Of a stretch of 64,000 nucleotides of DNA, positions 52,918 through 61,917 are shown one piece after another. The notes under the pieces were generated by a model, which made no database searches, had not been told where the DNA came from, and saw only the letters and a list, made by a program, of their open reading frames with translations. Location: NCBI GenBank assembly GCA_021838635.1, contig JAKCDC010000008.1:47615-111614 (forward strand), in the 5' to 3' direction. The position numbers and the translations under genes are program-made. The DNA is from Pseudomonadota bacterium. Lineage in GTDB: Bacteria; Pseudomonadota; Gammaproteobacteria; Steroidobacterales; Steroidobacteraceae. The first letter of the stretch is position 1. Each line of letters starts with the position of its first letter.

Positions 52918-54080
52918 GGGGCGGCATGCGGCACATGCAGGCCCCACACCAGCGCGCGCAGCAGCGAGTCACGCGCATCATCTTCGCCCAGCACCCAGAT
53001 CATCACCCCGCGCAGATGTTCATGCCGCACGAACGCTGCCTTGATGCGAAGCGAGTGCGGATCATCGTAGGTGAAGAAAATATGCCGCCGCGCGTTGTAC
53101 AGCCAGGGCGCCTCGGCCGTGGCGCTCCAGTGGCGCACCCAGGCCGGACTGCTCAGCATGCGGGCCGCGATCCTCTTCCACGGCGTCTCAGGGAACCCGG
53201 CGGTGTACTTCGAGTACAGCCCGGCGTGTCGCGCACTCACCCCCGTGAAACCACGGCCGTAAAATGCGACGCCGAGGAGGATCTTGTCCGCCGGCACCCC
53301 ATGCGCCTCGTAATAGCGCACCGCACCGAGGAGATTGTCGCGTGCCCGCTGCGGCTGCGGCTCAGGGTCGCGGGGATTGGCCCGCAGCGGGGTATTGAAA
53401 CCGCTGACGGGACTGAAAATGGTGTTCATGTCATAGGTCATGACATTGAACCAATCGACCTCGGGGGCGATGGCGGAAAGGTCGTAGCTGTCGCTCACCG
53501 AGTACGCGCCGCCTTCCTGCCAGGTGCCGGCCGGTGTCGCAATGGTGAGCAGATAGTGCCGGTGCGTCTTGGCGCCGAGCGCATCGAGCCGCTGGCGCAG
53601 CGCACGCACAAGCGCGGTGGCATCGGCCCGGTCCTGCGGCCGGGAACGGTTCATCCCCCCCTGCACGGGAAATTCCCAGTCCAGATCGATGCCGTCGAAA
53701 TGATCCTGCTCGATCATCCGCCGGACGCAGCTACGCGCGAACGCCGCGCGCGATGCCGCAGTGAGCGCGATATCAGAATATTCCGGGGCCTGATCCCAGC
53801 CGCCAATAGACACCAGCAGCGTCAGCCCCGGGTGATGCCGGCGCAGTTGGCGCAGCGCGGCGATGGTGCGCTGCTGCGCCGCACTCGGCGGCGCACAGCG
53901 GCCCGCCGCGTTCGGCTCCTCGAACGCATAGATGAGGGTATTCAGGTACCGGACCGGGATGGCCGCAACCGGCATCCCGCCGTCGTAGTAAGCCACGATC
54001 TGCGGCACTGCGGCTCGCACCGGTGCGGCCAGCATGAGCACGCCGAGCAGCGCCCCCAGCCCTGAGCCTAGAAGTCTCAT
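52914..54080 (-). CDS. Secreted GH18 chitinase
   Basis: 388 aa. A signal peptide (LGALLGVLMLAAPVRA) precedes a GH18 barrel. The catalytic motif is FDGIDLDWEF with Glu136 as proton donor; SIGGWD and MTYDMN are also conserved. No carbohydrate-binding module is visible. It should cut chitin or chitooligosaccharides for uptake by the neighbouring TonB receptor. An in-frame ATG at 54141 with a good RBS is an alternative start. Third element of the minus-strand nag operon. Confidence 0.92.
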   Translation of the reverse strand: MRLLGSGLGALLGVLMLAAPVRAAVPQIVAYYDGGMPVAAIPVRYLNTLIYAFEEPNAAGRCAPPSAAQQRTIAALRQLRRHHPGLTLLVSIGGWDQAPEYSDIALTAASRAAFARSCVRRMIEQDHFDGIDLDWEFPVQGGMNRSRPQDRADATALVRALRQRLDALGAKTHRHYLLTIATPAGTWQEGGAYSVSDSYDLSAIAPEVDWFNVMTYDMNTIFSPVSGFNTPLRANPRDPEPQPQRARDNLLGAVRYYEAHGVPADKILLGVAFYGRGFTGVSARHAGLYSKYTAGFPETPWKRIAARMLSSPAWVRHWSATAEAPWLYNARRHIFFTYDDPHSLRIKAAFVRHEHLRGVMIWVLGEDDARDSLLRALVWGLHVPHAAP

Positions 54081-54211
54081 CACCCTGCCGTCGCACACTG
54101 CCGGCGGACACGACACCGCGCCCGCCCTTGGAGTCCGCATACGCCCTGCCTCTTTCAATTGATGGTCCCCCGAGGACTCAGGCGGCGGCCCACGCCGCCG
54201 CCGGCCCGGCC

Positions 54212-54242
54212 GACAACCGGTACAGCTCCCGTACCGGTTGTC
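54212..54242. promoter_or_regulatory. Perfect inverted repeat upstream of the chitinase gene
   Basis: GACAACCGGTAC / GTACCGGTTGTC, 12 bp on each side of a 7-base centre, about 130 bases before the chitinase start. It contains the GGTAC core also found in the repeats near nagQ, so it may be an operator or a transcript hairpin. Confidence 0.5.
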
Positions 54243-54308
54243 AGCCCCACCAGGATCATCGCAGCTGGGGGGAGTCGCCGCGAGGACCCCGGCGCCGGAA
54301 TCATCGCA

Positions 54309-54343
54309 CCGCTCTCCCGCGACACCCCGCCGCGGGAGAGCGG
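54309..54343 (-). terminator. Hairpin downstream of the nag TonB receptor gene
   Basis: Perfect 13-bp stem CCGCTCTCCCGCG / CGCGGGAGAGCGG around a 9-base loop, 24 bases past the stop. No U-run. It may partly separate the receptor gene from the chitinase-nagF-nagE genes. Confidence 0.6.
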
Positions 54344-54366
54344 CCATTCAGCACCCGCTCTACAGA

Positions 54367-57051
54367 CTAGAACTTGTACTCGGCGCTGAGGTAGTACTGC
54401 CGTCCGTTGTTGTAGATCGCCACCGGCTGGGAGAGATTCTGCCCATACTCCTTGATCAGCTCATCGGTCAGGTTGCGCGCGCTGAACGTCACGCTGAGGT
54501 TGTGCAGAACGTCGTAACTGACCTGCATATTGAGAAACCCGGCGTTCGCCACGTTCTGCGGCGACCCCTCGGCAACCGCCGCGTAGTAGTGCGAGCGATA
54601 ATTGTAGTCGACATTGGCATTGAGGCGACCGCGCTGGTAGTACCCCATAATATTGTAGGTGTACTTGGAGTTATCGAGCACCGGATTGCCATCCGAGGTC
54701 GTACCGTCGGCGTAGGTCATATTGGTGTTCAAGCCGAACCCATAAGGCAGCGCCTGATCCCATGCCAACACCACGCCTTTTATCTGCGCCGGAGTATTGA
54801 ACGGCGAAGTTATGCTGAACGGGGCAAACTGCTTCGTCGTGGCATTGTAATAGGTTCCCTGAGACGTGCCGAAATCGACGTACGAAGACATGTCCATCTC
54901 GAACAGCTTCGCCTCGAGCATCGACTCCGGACCATAGTAGTACTCAAGGTCCGTACTGTACACCGCGCCCTTGATCGGCCGCAGGTTCGGGTTACCGCCA
55001 CTGCCGGTCAAGTTTGTATCGGTCAGATTGATGCCACCGCCCAACGTGCTGTAATCGGGCATGGCGATGGTTTCGGCCGCCGCGAAGCGCGCGATCAGGT
55101 CCTTGGTCAGATCGAACTTAAGATTTACGCTGGGCAGCGCATTGAAGTACCTGTTGTCGACCAGCGTCGGCGTGAACGGCCCGAACGCCGAGGTGGTGAC
55201 CGGATTCGCTCCGCCGGCGACGTTCGTGGTCACTTCCTCCAGGGTATTGACCACGCGCACACCGAAGTTGCCGCTCCAATGATCGCCACCGACATCCGCC
55301 ATGACGTACCCGGCGAAGTCGTTCTCCGTGACGTTGAAGGTCCCCAGCCAGTAGTACCGACCCGGCCCAGTGCTAAGATTGGTGGCGTCGAACGCCTCGA
55401 TGGCGCTCTCGGAGTTGGTGAAGATATTATTCGCCCAGGCACCGCCACCGGGCAGCGTTGACTGATAATTACTCGGATATTCCCCGCCGGTGTAGCTCGG
55501 CACACAGGTCGGCGGACCGGAGTAGCATGCCAGCCCCTGGTCCTGCGGCCACATCGTATTGTGCCCATGGTGCGAGAAGCGCACGCCCATGCGGATGTCC
55601 TGGAAGGCACCATCGTGGAAGGCGAGCGTGGCGTCTAACTTGCCGTAAACTTCCTTGTCGATCGAATGCAGAATGTCATTCCAGGCCCAGCTGACCCCGT
55701 AGCCCGCCGGATTATTGGTCGCCGTTCCGGGGAACTGGACCGTGGCGAGACTGTTCAATCCGTTCAATTGATAGCTGACGCCGTTTCCGCCCAAGTACTC
55801 GAAAGCGGGCTGTGAGGGCGTCTTGCCCTCGCCGTAGGTGAACCCGACCTGGCCCTCGAGGGTCAGGTTGCTGGTCGCCTCCCACTTGCTGTCGAGGTTG
55901 ATGAAGGCGCTCTCCGCAGCCGCATCCGGACGCATGATCTGATCGTACACGATCGAGGCGGGCGCACCGGCCATGGTCGGCCAACTGCCGGCGGTGAGCG
56001 TACCGTTCTGCACGGTGAGGGACGTCGGCACGTAGCTCGGGGAGATGAAATGGCTGCCCCACATCAGGAAATTGTCGTTGTAATTCGAGGCCAACAGATG
56101 CGAGTAAAAGGCCGTCAAGTTAAACGACAGACGATTCGTGGGCTTGATCTGAACATCGAACAGACCACCGGTGTTCTCCTGGGTCTGCTCGAACAGCGCC
56201 TGCCCGAGCAACGTCGGGTACATCGCGCCGGCAGCGTTCGGCAGCGACGGATTGGCCGCCTGCCAGGCCGCGGCGGTCGCCGCCGGCACCGGGGCGTAGC
56301 CGAGCTCTTCCTGGCCATCGCGGCGGATCGACTGCTTCTGGTAGAAGATCTGGCCGAGCACGCCGATCCGGTCATTGTGCCAGCTCAACTGCAGGCTGCC
56401 CTGCGGGTTCGTCTTGCCCGACATGTCCCAGTAGTTGGCTCCGACGTCGACGAAGCCGTGCAGCCCGGATTTGTAATCGAAGGGCTGAGGGGTCTGGATG
56501 TCGACAGTGCCGGCGACACCCCCTTCGAGCAGCTTCGGGTCCTGACTCTGATAGGCCGTCACCTTGGAGATCATGGAGGCCGGGAACAGATCAAAGCTCA
56601 CGCTACGCCCCACGGTGGCGTACTGGTCCTCGATGAACCAGTCGCCTGAGGAGACATAGTGCCCATCGACCGTGACCTGGGTGAGAATCGGCGGCGCGCC
56701 GAGCAAGCTCACGCGATCATTGATCGCGAAGCCGCCCTCGCCTGCGACCGAGGACTGGGTATCGACGCCCGGCATGGTCTGCAGCACATCGGCGACATTC
56801 TGTGCCGGTAATTTGCCCACGTCCTGAGCGGTCATCACCTCGACGTTCTCAGTTGAGGCGCGCTTCAGTGCGAGCGACTCCTTCACTGAGTAGCGAATAC
56901 CGGTGACGACCACCTCCTGCAGCGCCGAGCTTGGCGACTTGGTCTTACCGGAGTTGTTCGACGACACGCTCGCCTGCTGCGCGAACCCTGTGCCGCCCCA
57001 CAGCGCAACCGCGACGGCGGTGCCGATCAACGTAGATTTCGCGATTCTCAT
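54367..57051 (-). CDS. TonB-dependent receptor for chitooligosaccharides (Xanthomonas/Caulobacter type)
   Basis: 894 aa from the ATG at 57051. Signal peptide (TLIGTAVAVALWGGTGFAQQ), TonB box region, plug (VVVTGIRYSVKESLALKRAS, VGKLPAQNVADVLQTMPGVD) and barrel ending YYLSAEYKF. No STN domain, in contrast to the two lasso receptors. Its context (chitinase, PTS, nagQ-nagB-nagA) supports GlcNAc oligomers as substrate. The frame extends upstream to 57231 but only this start gives a signal peptide. Confidence 0.9.
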   Translation of the reverse strand: MRIAKSTLIGTAVAVALWGGTGFAQQASVSSNNSGKTKSPSSALQEVVVTGIRYSVKESLALKRASTENVEVMTAQDVGKLPAQNVADVLQTMPGVDTQSSVAGEGGFAINDRVSLLGAPPILTQVTVDGHYVSSGDWFIEDQYATVGRSVSFDLFPASMISKVTAYQSQDPKLLEGGVAGTVDIQTPQPFDYKSGLHGFVDVGANYWDMSGKTNPQGSLQLSWHNDRIGVLGQIFYQKQSIRRDGQEELGYAPVPAATAAAWQAANPSLPNAAGAMYPTLLGQALFEQTQENTGGLFDVQIKPTNRLSFNLTAFYSHLLASNYNDNFLMWGSHFISPSYVPTSLTVQNGTLTAGSWPTMAGAPASIVYDQIMRPDAAAESAFINLDSKWEATSNLTLEGQVGFTYGEGKTPSQPAFEYLGGNGVSYQLNGLNSLATVQFPGTATNNPAGYGVSWAWNDILHSIDKEVYGKLDATLAFHDGAFQDIRMGVRFSHHGHNTMWPQDQGLACYSGPPTCVPSYTGGEYPSNYQSTLPGGGAWANNIFTNSESAIEAFDATNLSTGPGRYYWLGTFNVTENDFAGYVMADVGGDHWSGNFGVRVVNTLEEVTTNVAGGANPVTTSAFGPFTPTLVDNRYFNALPSVNLKFDLTKDLIARFAAAETIAMPDYSTLGGGINLTDTNLTGSGGNPNLRPIKGAVYSTDLEYYYGPESMLEAKLFEMDMSSYVDFGTSQGTYYNATTKQFAPFSITSPFNTPAQIKGVVLAWDQALPYGFGLNTNMTYADGTTSDGNPVLDNSKYTYNIMGYYQRGRLNANVDYNYRSHYYAAVAEGSPQNVANAGFLNMQVSYDVLHNLSVTFSARNLTDELIKEYGQNLSQPVAIYNNGRQYYLSAEYKF

Positions 57052-57427
57052 AAGTTCACTTACCCCGATGATGTTGTCGTTAGTCGAGACCGCCCATGTC
57101 GTGAGCCTCATCGGCGCCACACGCCCCGGCGACCGTTCCTCCTGATCCCAGCGCCGCCTCGTGGCCGCATTCCCGGTGTTTTGCGCACTGCCGTCCCGGT
57201 GATCAACCCGCAGACGTTGCGTAAACACCACACTGGTACCTTTTAGAGGCCAGTCTAATACCAGTTTCTCGAAAAAGCTATACCATGACGATGCCGCGAG
57301 CGTTGGCCGGCTTTAATCAAGTGAATTCATATGCTTGAAACTACGATTAGACAGCGCGATTGCGTACTGGTACTGTAGTGGTATTATCAGGTCGATATCG
57401 AAACTGGCTGGGGGGATCACGCCTTTG
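57052..57427. promoter_or_regulatory. Divergent nag control region with GGTA-type repeats
   Basis: 376 bases between the TonB gene and nagQ. ACTGGTACC (57232-57240) and AATACCAGT (57257-57265) form one inverted pair; TACTGGTACTGTAGTGGTATTA near 57365-57386 gives further TGGTA half-sites. GntR/HutC regulators bind short inverted repeats of this kind, so these may be NagQ operators for both directions. Confidence 0.55.
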
Positions 57428-58162
57428 ATGCTGTCGCAAACGCTCGGCAAGCTCGATGGGAGCAGCGCCCTCCCCCTGTACCAGCAACTGCAGCGCACGC
57501 TGCGCGAGGCCATCGAGACTCGACTGATCGGCCCCGAAGACGCCCTGCCACCGGAGCGCGACATCGCGGAGGATTTCCACATCTCGCGCATCACGGTGCG
57601 CAAGGCGATCGATGGTCTGGTGGGCGAGGGACTGCTGGTGCGCCGCCAGGGCGCCGGCACATTCGTGTGCGCGCGCGTGGAGAAGAACTTCTCGAAGCTG
57701 ACGTCCTTTTCCGAGGACATGCAGGCGCGCGGCCGCACACCGCGCAGCGTGTGGGTCCGCAAAGCCGAGGGCAGCGTAACGCCCGAGGAAGCGCTCACTC
57801 TGCGCTCTAGCCCCGGAACGCCGGTCTACCGCTTCCACCGTATCCGGTATGCGGACGATGCGCCGATGTGCATCGAGTATGCGACCGTGCTCGCCTCCTG
57901 CCTGCCGTCGCTGGAGGCGGTGGAATCCTCTCTCTACGAGGCGCTCGAGCGCGCCGGGAACCGCCCGGTGCGCGCCCTGCAACGCCTGCGCGCCGTGTTG
58001 TTCACCGCTGAGCAAGCCAAGCTGCTGCAGATCCGCGAACGCGATGCGGGACTGCTCGTCGAGCGCGTCGGTTTCCTCAAGGACGGCCGGGCCGTGGAAT
58101 TCACCCAGTCGTACTTTCGCGGCGACATCTACGACTTCGTGGCGGAGTTGAGCGACGTATGA
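57428..58162 (+). CDS. nagQ: GntR/HutC-family transcriptional regulator NagQ
   Basis: 244 aa. N-terminal winged helix (about 12-80, LPLYQQLQRTLREAIETRL and ISRITVRKAIDGLVGEGLL) and a UTRA ligand domain (about 95-240), which in NagQ-type proteins binds phosphorylated GlcNAc. ATG at 57428 with GGGGGATC upstream. First gene of nagQ-nagB-nagA, overlapping nagB by ATGA. Confidence 0.88.
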   Translation: MLSQTLGKLDGSSALPLYQQLQRTLREAIETRLIGPEDALPPERDIAEDFHISRITVRKAIDGLVGEGLLVRRQGAGTFVCARVEKNFSKLTSFSEDMQARGRTPRSVWVRKAEGSVTPEEALTLRSSPGTPVYRFHRIRYADDAPMCIEYATVLASCLPSLEAVESSLYEALERAGNRPVRALQRLRAVLFTAEQAKLLQIRERDAGLLVERVGFLKDGRAVEFTQSYFRGDIYDFVAELSDV

Positions 58163-59199
58163 GTGTGCAGATGCCCGAATCCGCCACCCGCATGTACTGC
58201 GAGGCTGCGCAGGCCGCGCAGGTCGTGCGCGACCAGCTGTTCAGCAACGCCGAGCGTATGGAGGGCCTGGCGGAGCGGCTGCGCGCGCAGCCCCCCCGCG
58301 TAGTGGTGACGTGTGCGCGCGGCAGCTCCGATCATGCCGCGACGTTCGCGAAGTACCTAATCGAGACGCGCTTGGCGGTGCCGACCAGTTCCGCTGCCCC
58401 ATCTGTGAGCTCGCTCTATGACGCGCGCCCGGACCTCTCCGGTGCGCTGTGTCTGGCGATTTCCCAGTCGGGCGCAAGTCCGGACCTGCTCGCCTCGGTG
58501 CGCAAGGCGCGCGAGGCCGGCGCCCGGATCGTGGCGCTGGTGAATGCGGCCAACTCCCCCCTGGAGGCGCTCGCCGATGACCTCGTGCCGCTCACCGCCG
58601 GCGCCGAGACGAGCGTCGCGGCCACCAAATCCTTCATCGCCTCGCTCGCGGCGATCACGCACCTGGTGGCCTGCTGGAGCGCCGATCGAACGCTCTCCGA
58701 GGCGCTGCGCAAGGCCCCGAAGCACCTCGAGCGCGCTTGGAGCCTTGACTGGAGTGTGGCCCTGGAGCCGCTCGTGAGGGCCAACGATCTGTACGTCATC
58801 GGCCGCGGCATCGGCCTGGCCGTCGCGCAGGAGGCGGCCCTGAAGCTGAAGGAGACCTGCGGACTGCACGCCGAGGCGGTCAGTGCCGCGGAGCTGCGCC
58901 ACGGACCGATGGCGCTGGTAAAGCCCGACTTCCCGGTACTGGTTTTCTCGCAGAACGATGAGGCCCGCGCCAGCATCGAGATGCTGGCGCAGGAACTCAC
59001 CGCGCGGCGTGCGACCGTGATGATCGCCGGGTCACGCTGCCCGCAAGCGCTGCAGCTGCCGGCCGAACCGGCCCACCCGGTGATCGAACCGATGCTGCTG
59101 ATCCAGACCTTCTACCGATTGGCAAACGCGCTCTCGCTGGCGCGCGGGCTCGACCCGGATCATCCCCCTCACCTGCGCAAGGTCACCGAGACCGTCTGA
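58159..59199 (+). CDS. nagB: Glucosamine-6-phosphate deaminase, SIS-domain type (NagB-II)
   Basis: 346 aa with two SIS domains (VVVTCARGSSDHAATFAKYL, then DLYVIGRGIGLAVAQEAALKLKE in parts DLYVIGRGIGLAVAQEAA) but no glutaminase domain. Resembles the C-terminal half of GlmS and converts glucosamine-6-phosphate to fructose-6-phosphate and ammonia. Overlaps both neighbours by four or one bases. Confidence 0.9.
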   Translation: MSVQMPESATRMYCEAAQAAQVVRDQLFSNAERMEGLAERLRAQPPRVVVTCARGSSDHAATFAKYLIETRLAVPTSSAAPSVSSLYDARPDLSGALCLAISQSGASPDLLASVRKAREAGARIVALVNAANSPLEALADDLVPLTAGAETSVAATKSFIASLAAITHLVACWSADRTLSEALRKAPKHLERAWSLDWSVALEPLVRANDLYVIGRGIGLAVAQEAALKLKETCGLHAEAVSAAELRHGPMALVKPDFPVLVFSQNDEARASIEMLAQELTARRATVMIAGSRCPQALQLPAEPAHPVIEPMLLIQTFYRLANALSLARGLDPDHPPHLRKVTETV

Positions 59200-60344
59200 T
59201 GTCCATCGCACTGCTCAATGCGCGGGTGCTGCGCGACCGCCAGCTCCTCGAGGACCACTGTGTACTGATCGACGGGGCGCGGATCGTGGACATCGTGCCC
59301 GCCGCGCAGGCGCGCGGCCCGGGGATCGAGCGGGTGGATCTCGGCGGCGGGCTGCTGCTCCCAGGGTTCATCGACACACAGGTCAACGGCGGCGGCGGAG
59401 TGCTGTTCAACGACGCCCCGAGCGTCGAGGCGATCCGCCAGATCGGACGCGCGCACCGCCGATTCGGCACCACCGGATTCATGCCGACGCTGATCAGCAC
59501 CGACCTCGAGGTCGTCGCACAAGCCATCAGCGCCACGCGAGGCGCACTCGCGAGCGGTGTACCGGGGGTGCTCGGCATCCACATCGAGGGGCCGTTTCTC
59601 AGCGTCGAGCGCAAGGGTGTGCACGATCAGGCGAAGTTGCGCGAACTCGACGAGAGCGCCGTGGGCCTGCTGAGCTCCCTCGGCGCCGGACGCACCATCG
59701 TCACCCTCGCCCCCGAAGTGACCACCCCTGAGATCATTCAGCGGCTTACCGACGCGGGCGTCATCGTCTCGGCCGGCCACACCAATGCCACCTATGCGGA
59801 GGTGACCGAAGCGCTGCGTCACGGACTGCGCGGCTTTACGCACCTGTTTAACGCCATGTCGCAGCTGACGAGCCGCGAGCCGGGCGCTGTGGGCGCGGCG
59901 CTCGAGGATCCGGCAAGCTGGTGCGGCATCATCGTCGACGGCGAGCATATCGCCCCGACGGTGCTGCGTCTGGCGCTGCGCTGCAAGCCGCACGAGCGTT
60001 TCATGCTGGTGACCGACGCGATGCCCGCGCTCGGCACGGATCTGAGTACTTTCGAGCTGCAGGGCCGGCGGATCATCGTATCCGGAGCGGTGTGCTACGA
60101 CGAGGATGGCCGGCTCGCCGGCTCAAACATCGACTTGGCCAGCTGCGTGCGCAACGCCATGGCGCTGCTCGGCCTGCCGCTGCACGAGGCGGTACACATG
60201 GCGAGCCTGTATCCGGCCCAGTTCCTCGGACTCGCCGCGCAGCTCGGGCGCATCGAGCCGGGCTACCGGGCCAACCTGGTACTGACCGACGAGTCACTGC
60301 ACGTGCGCGCCACCTGGATCGACGGGCAGCGCGAGGACGCTTAA
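59199..60344 (+). CDS. nagA: N-acetylglucosamine-6-phosphate deacetylase
   Basis: 381 aa amidohydrolase. Metal/catalytic places are seen in GIHIEGPFLS, SAGHTNATYAE, THLFNAMS and LVTDAMPALG. It deacetylates GlcNAc-6-P, giving the substrate of the preceding NagB-II. The start shares the last base of the nagB stop (TGATG). Final gene of the plus-strand nag operon. Confidence 0.95.
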   Translation: MSIALLNARVLRDRQLLEDHCVLIDGARIVDIVPAAQARGPGIERVDLGGGLLLPGFIDTQVNGGGGVLFNDAPSVEAIRQIGRAHRRFGTTGFMPTLISTDLEVVAQAISATRGALASGVPGVLGIHIEGPFLSVERKGVHDQAKLRELDESAVGLLSSLGAGRTIVTLAPEVTTPEIIQRLTDAGVIVSAGHTNATYAEVTEALRHGLRGFTHLFNAMSQLTSREPGAVGAALEDPASWCGIIVDGEHIAPTVLRLALRCKPHERFMLVTDAMPALGTDLSTFELQGRRIIVSGAVCYDEDGRLAGSNIDLASCVRNAMALLGLPLHEAVHMASLYPAQFLGLAAQLGRIEPGYRANLVLTDESLHVRATWIDGQREDA

Positions 60345-60455
60345 TCGCAGCGGCAGGCGCCGGCGGGTTCCGCTATCCTTAGGCCGAGGATTCGGTCCAC
60401 CCTGGCGCCCGCAGCAGCGCGGCCGCTTCGGGTCGTCCGCTCAGGAGATGACCGC

Positions 60456-61775
60456 ATGTCGATCGTACGTCGCGGCGCAGCGTGGCTGCCGGCGCTGCTC
60501 GCCTTAGGTTTAAGCGGTTGCGGCAACAGCGGCGATGCTCAGATCCGTCTGCTCAATGCCAGCGCCGGCTACGCCGCGCTCGATGTGTACTTCGAGAGCA
60601 GCGGCACGGCAGGCACCCCGCAGATCAGCGACGTCGCCTCCGGTACGGTGAGCAGCTACAGCGACGTGATTCCGGCCGCGTACACGGTCTACTTCACCAG
60701 CCATGGCGTTGGGGCGGCGAACGCCCTCTCCAGCTTCAGCAAGACGCTCACCAACAGCGAGCAGCGCACCTACGTCGCTTACGGGGACAGCGGCTCGTTC
60801 GGCGTCCTGGACATCAATGAGCAGCAGAGCACCCCGAGTAGCGGCTATGCGAACGTCGAGGTGCTCAACGCCGACCCGGATGCCGGCAGCCTCGATGTGT
60901 ACTTGACCAGTCCGGGGATCCCGCTGAACAGTGCCTCGCCGAACTTCAGCGCCCTCGCCGGCGGCAAGGCGAGCGCCTTCGACGCCATCCCGCAGGGCAC
61001 GTACGAATTGCGCATCACCGGGGCGGGCAGGAACACGGACCTGCGCTTCGACCTGCCGAGCCTGAAGCTCTCCGACCAGGAGACACTCTCGCTGATCATC
61101 AGCGAGGCGCCCGGCGGCTACCTGGTCAATGTGATGGCACTGCCGCAGGGTGGCTCGCTCAGCGTCTACACCAACCCCGATGCGCGGGTGCGTGCCGCGA
61201 TCGGCGTCAGCGGGGCCAGCAGCGTCTCGGCATCCGTGGGCTCCACGACACTGCTCAGCGCGGCGCCCGCCTCGACGGTCGGCACCTACCAGCTCGTGCC
61301 CGCCGGCAGCCAGCCGGTGAGCCTGACGGTCAACGGCACGGCCATCACCGCCCCCAGCCAAAGTCTCACCGCCGGCCAGGACTATACCCTGCTCGTTTAC
61401 GGCACCCCGGCGAACGTGCAGGAGAGCTGGCTGGCCGACAGCAATATCCCGGCGCTCAGTGGTTACTCCAGCGTCCGGCTGATCAATGCCATGTCCGGCA
61501 GCGGCGACCCGCTCTCCCTTACCGTGAATTTCATGCCGGTGGCGAGCGGCGTGCCGCTGGGCTCGGATCTGCCGAGCGGCGCCGCGAGCGGCACCTCCCC
61601 GTACGACACCGAGGTGGTCGCCACCACGACCGGAACCGTGACCGTAACGGATTACACGACCTCGCAGACGCTGTACTCGCTGACCTCCGCCGCGCTCGGC
61701 TCGGGCAACGTGTACAGCATGTTCATGTTCGGCAGTACCAGCGCCCCGGTCGGGGTGTTCTCGCAGGATCGCTAG
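60456..61775 (+). CDS. DUF4397-type repeat lipoprotein
   Basis: 439 aa. Lipoprotein signal (LPALLALGLSGC, Cys at about 23). The rest is beta-rich with repeats beginning RLLNASAGYAALDVYF, VEVLNADPDAGSLDVYL and VRLINAMSGSGDPLSLTV, three related copies each with an xxxLNAxxGxxxLDVYx start, matching DUF4397 proteins. Probably surface- or periplasm-exposed; no enzymatic motif. Ser/Gly/Thr-rich composition. Followed by a hairpin. Confidence 0.8.
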   Translation: MSIVRRGAAWLPALLALGLSGCGNSGDAQIRLLNASAGYAALDVYFESSGTAGTPQISDVASGTVSSYSDVIPAAYTVYFTSHGVGAANALSSFSKTLTNSEQRTYVAYGDSGSFGVLDINEQQSTPSSGYANVEVLNADPDAGSLDVYLTSPGIPLNSASPNFSALAGGKASAFDAIPQGTYELRITGAGRNTDLRFDLPSLKLSDQETLSLIISEAPGGYLVNVMALPQGGSLSVYTNPDARVRAAIGVSGASSVSASVGSTTLLSAAPASTVGTYQLVPAGSQPVSLTVNGTAITAPSQSLTAGQDYTLLVYGTPANVQESWLADSNIPALSGYSSVRLINAMSGSGDPLSLTVNFMPVASGVPLGSDLPSGAASGTSPYDTEVVATTTGTVTVTDYTTSQTLYSLTSAALGSGNVYSMFMFGSTSAPVGVFSQDR

Positions 61776-61800
61776 GTCGGCGGCACCGCAGGCACAAAAG

Positions 61801-61823
61801 CGCCGGGAACCGGAACCCCGGCG
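61801..61823 (+). terminator. Hairpin after the DUF4397 gene
   Basis: Stem CGCCGGG / CCCGGCG with a 9-base loop, 25 bases after the stop. No U-run. Confidence 0.5.
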
Positions 61824-61917
61824 ACGCGGCCCGCTCAAAGACGTTACACTAGTACTTTTTACAGCCGTTCGGCCTGAACGGACCTGAAATATCCATCCCG
61901 AGCCAAGGGGGAGATTG

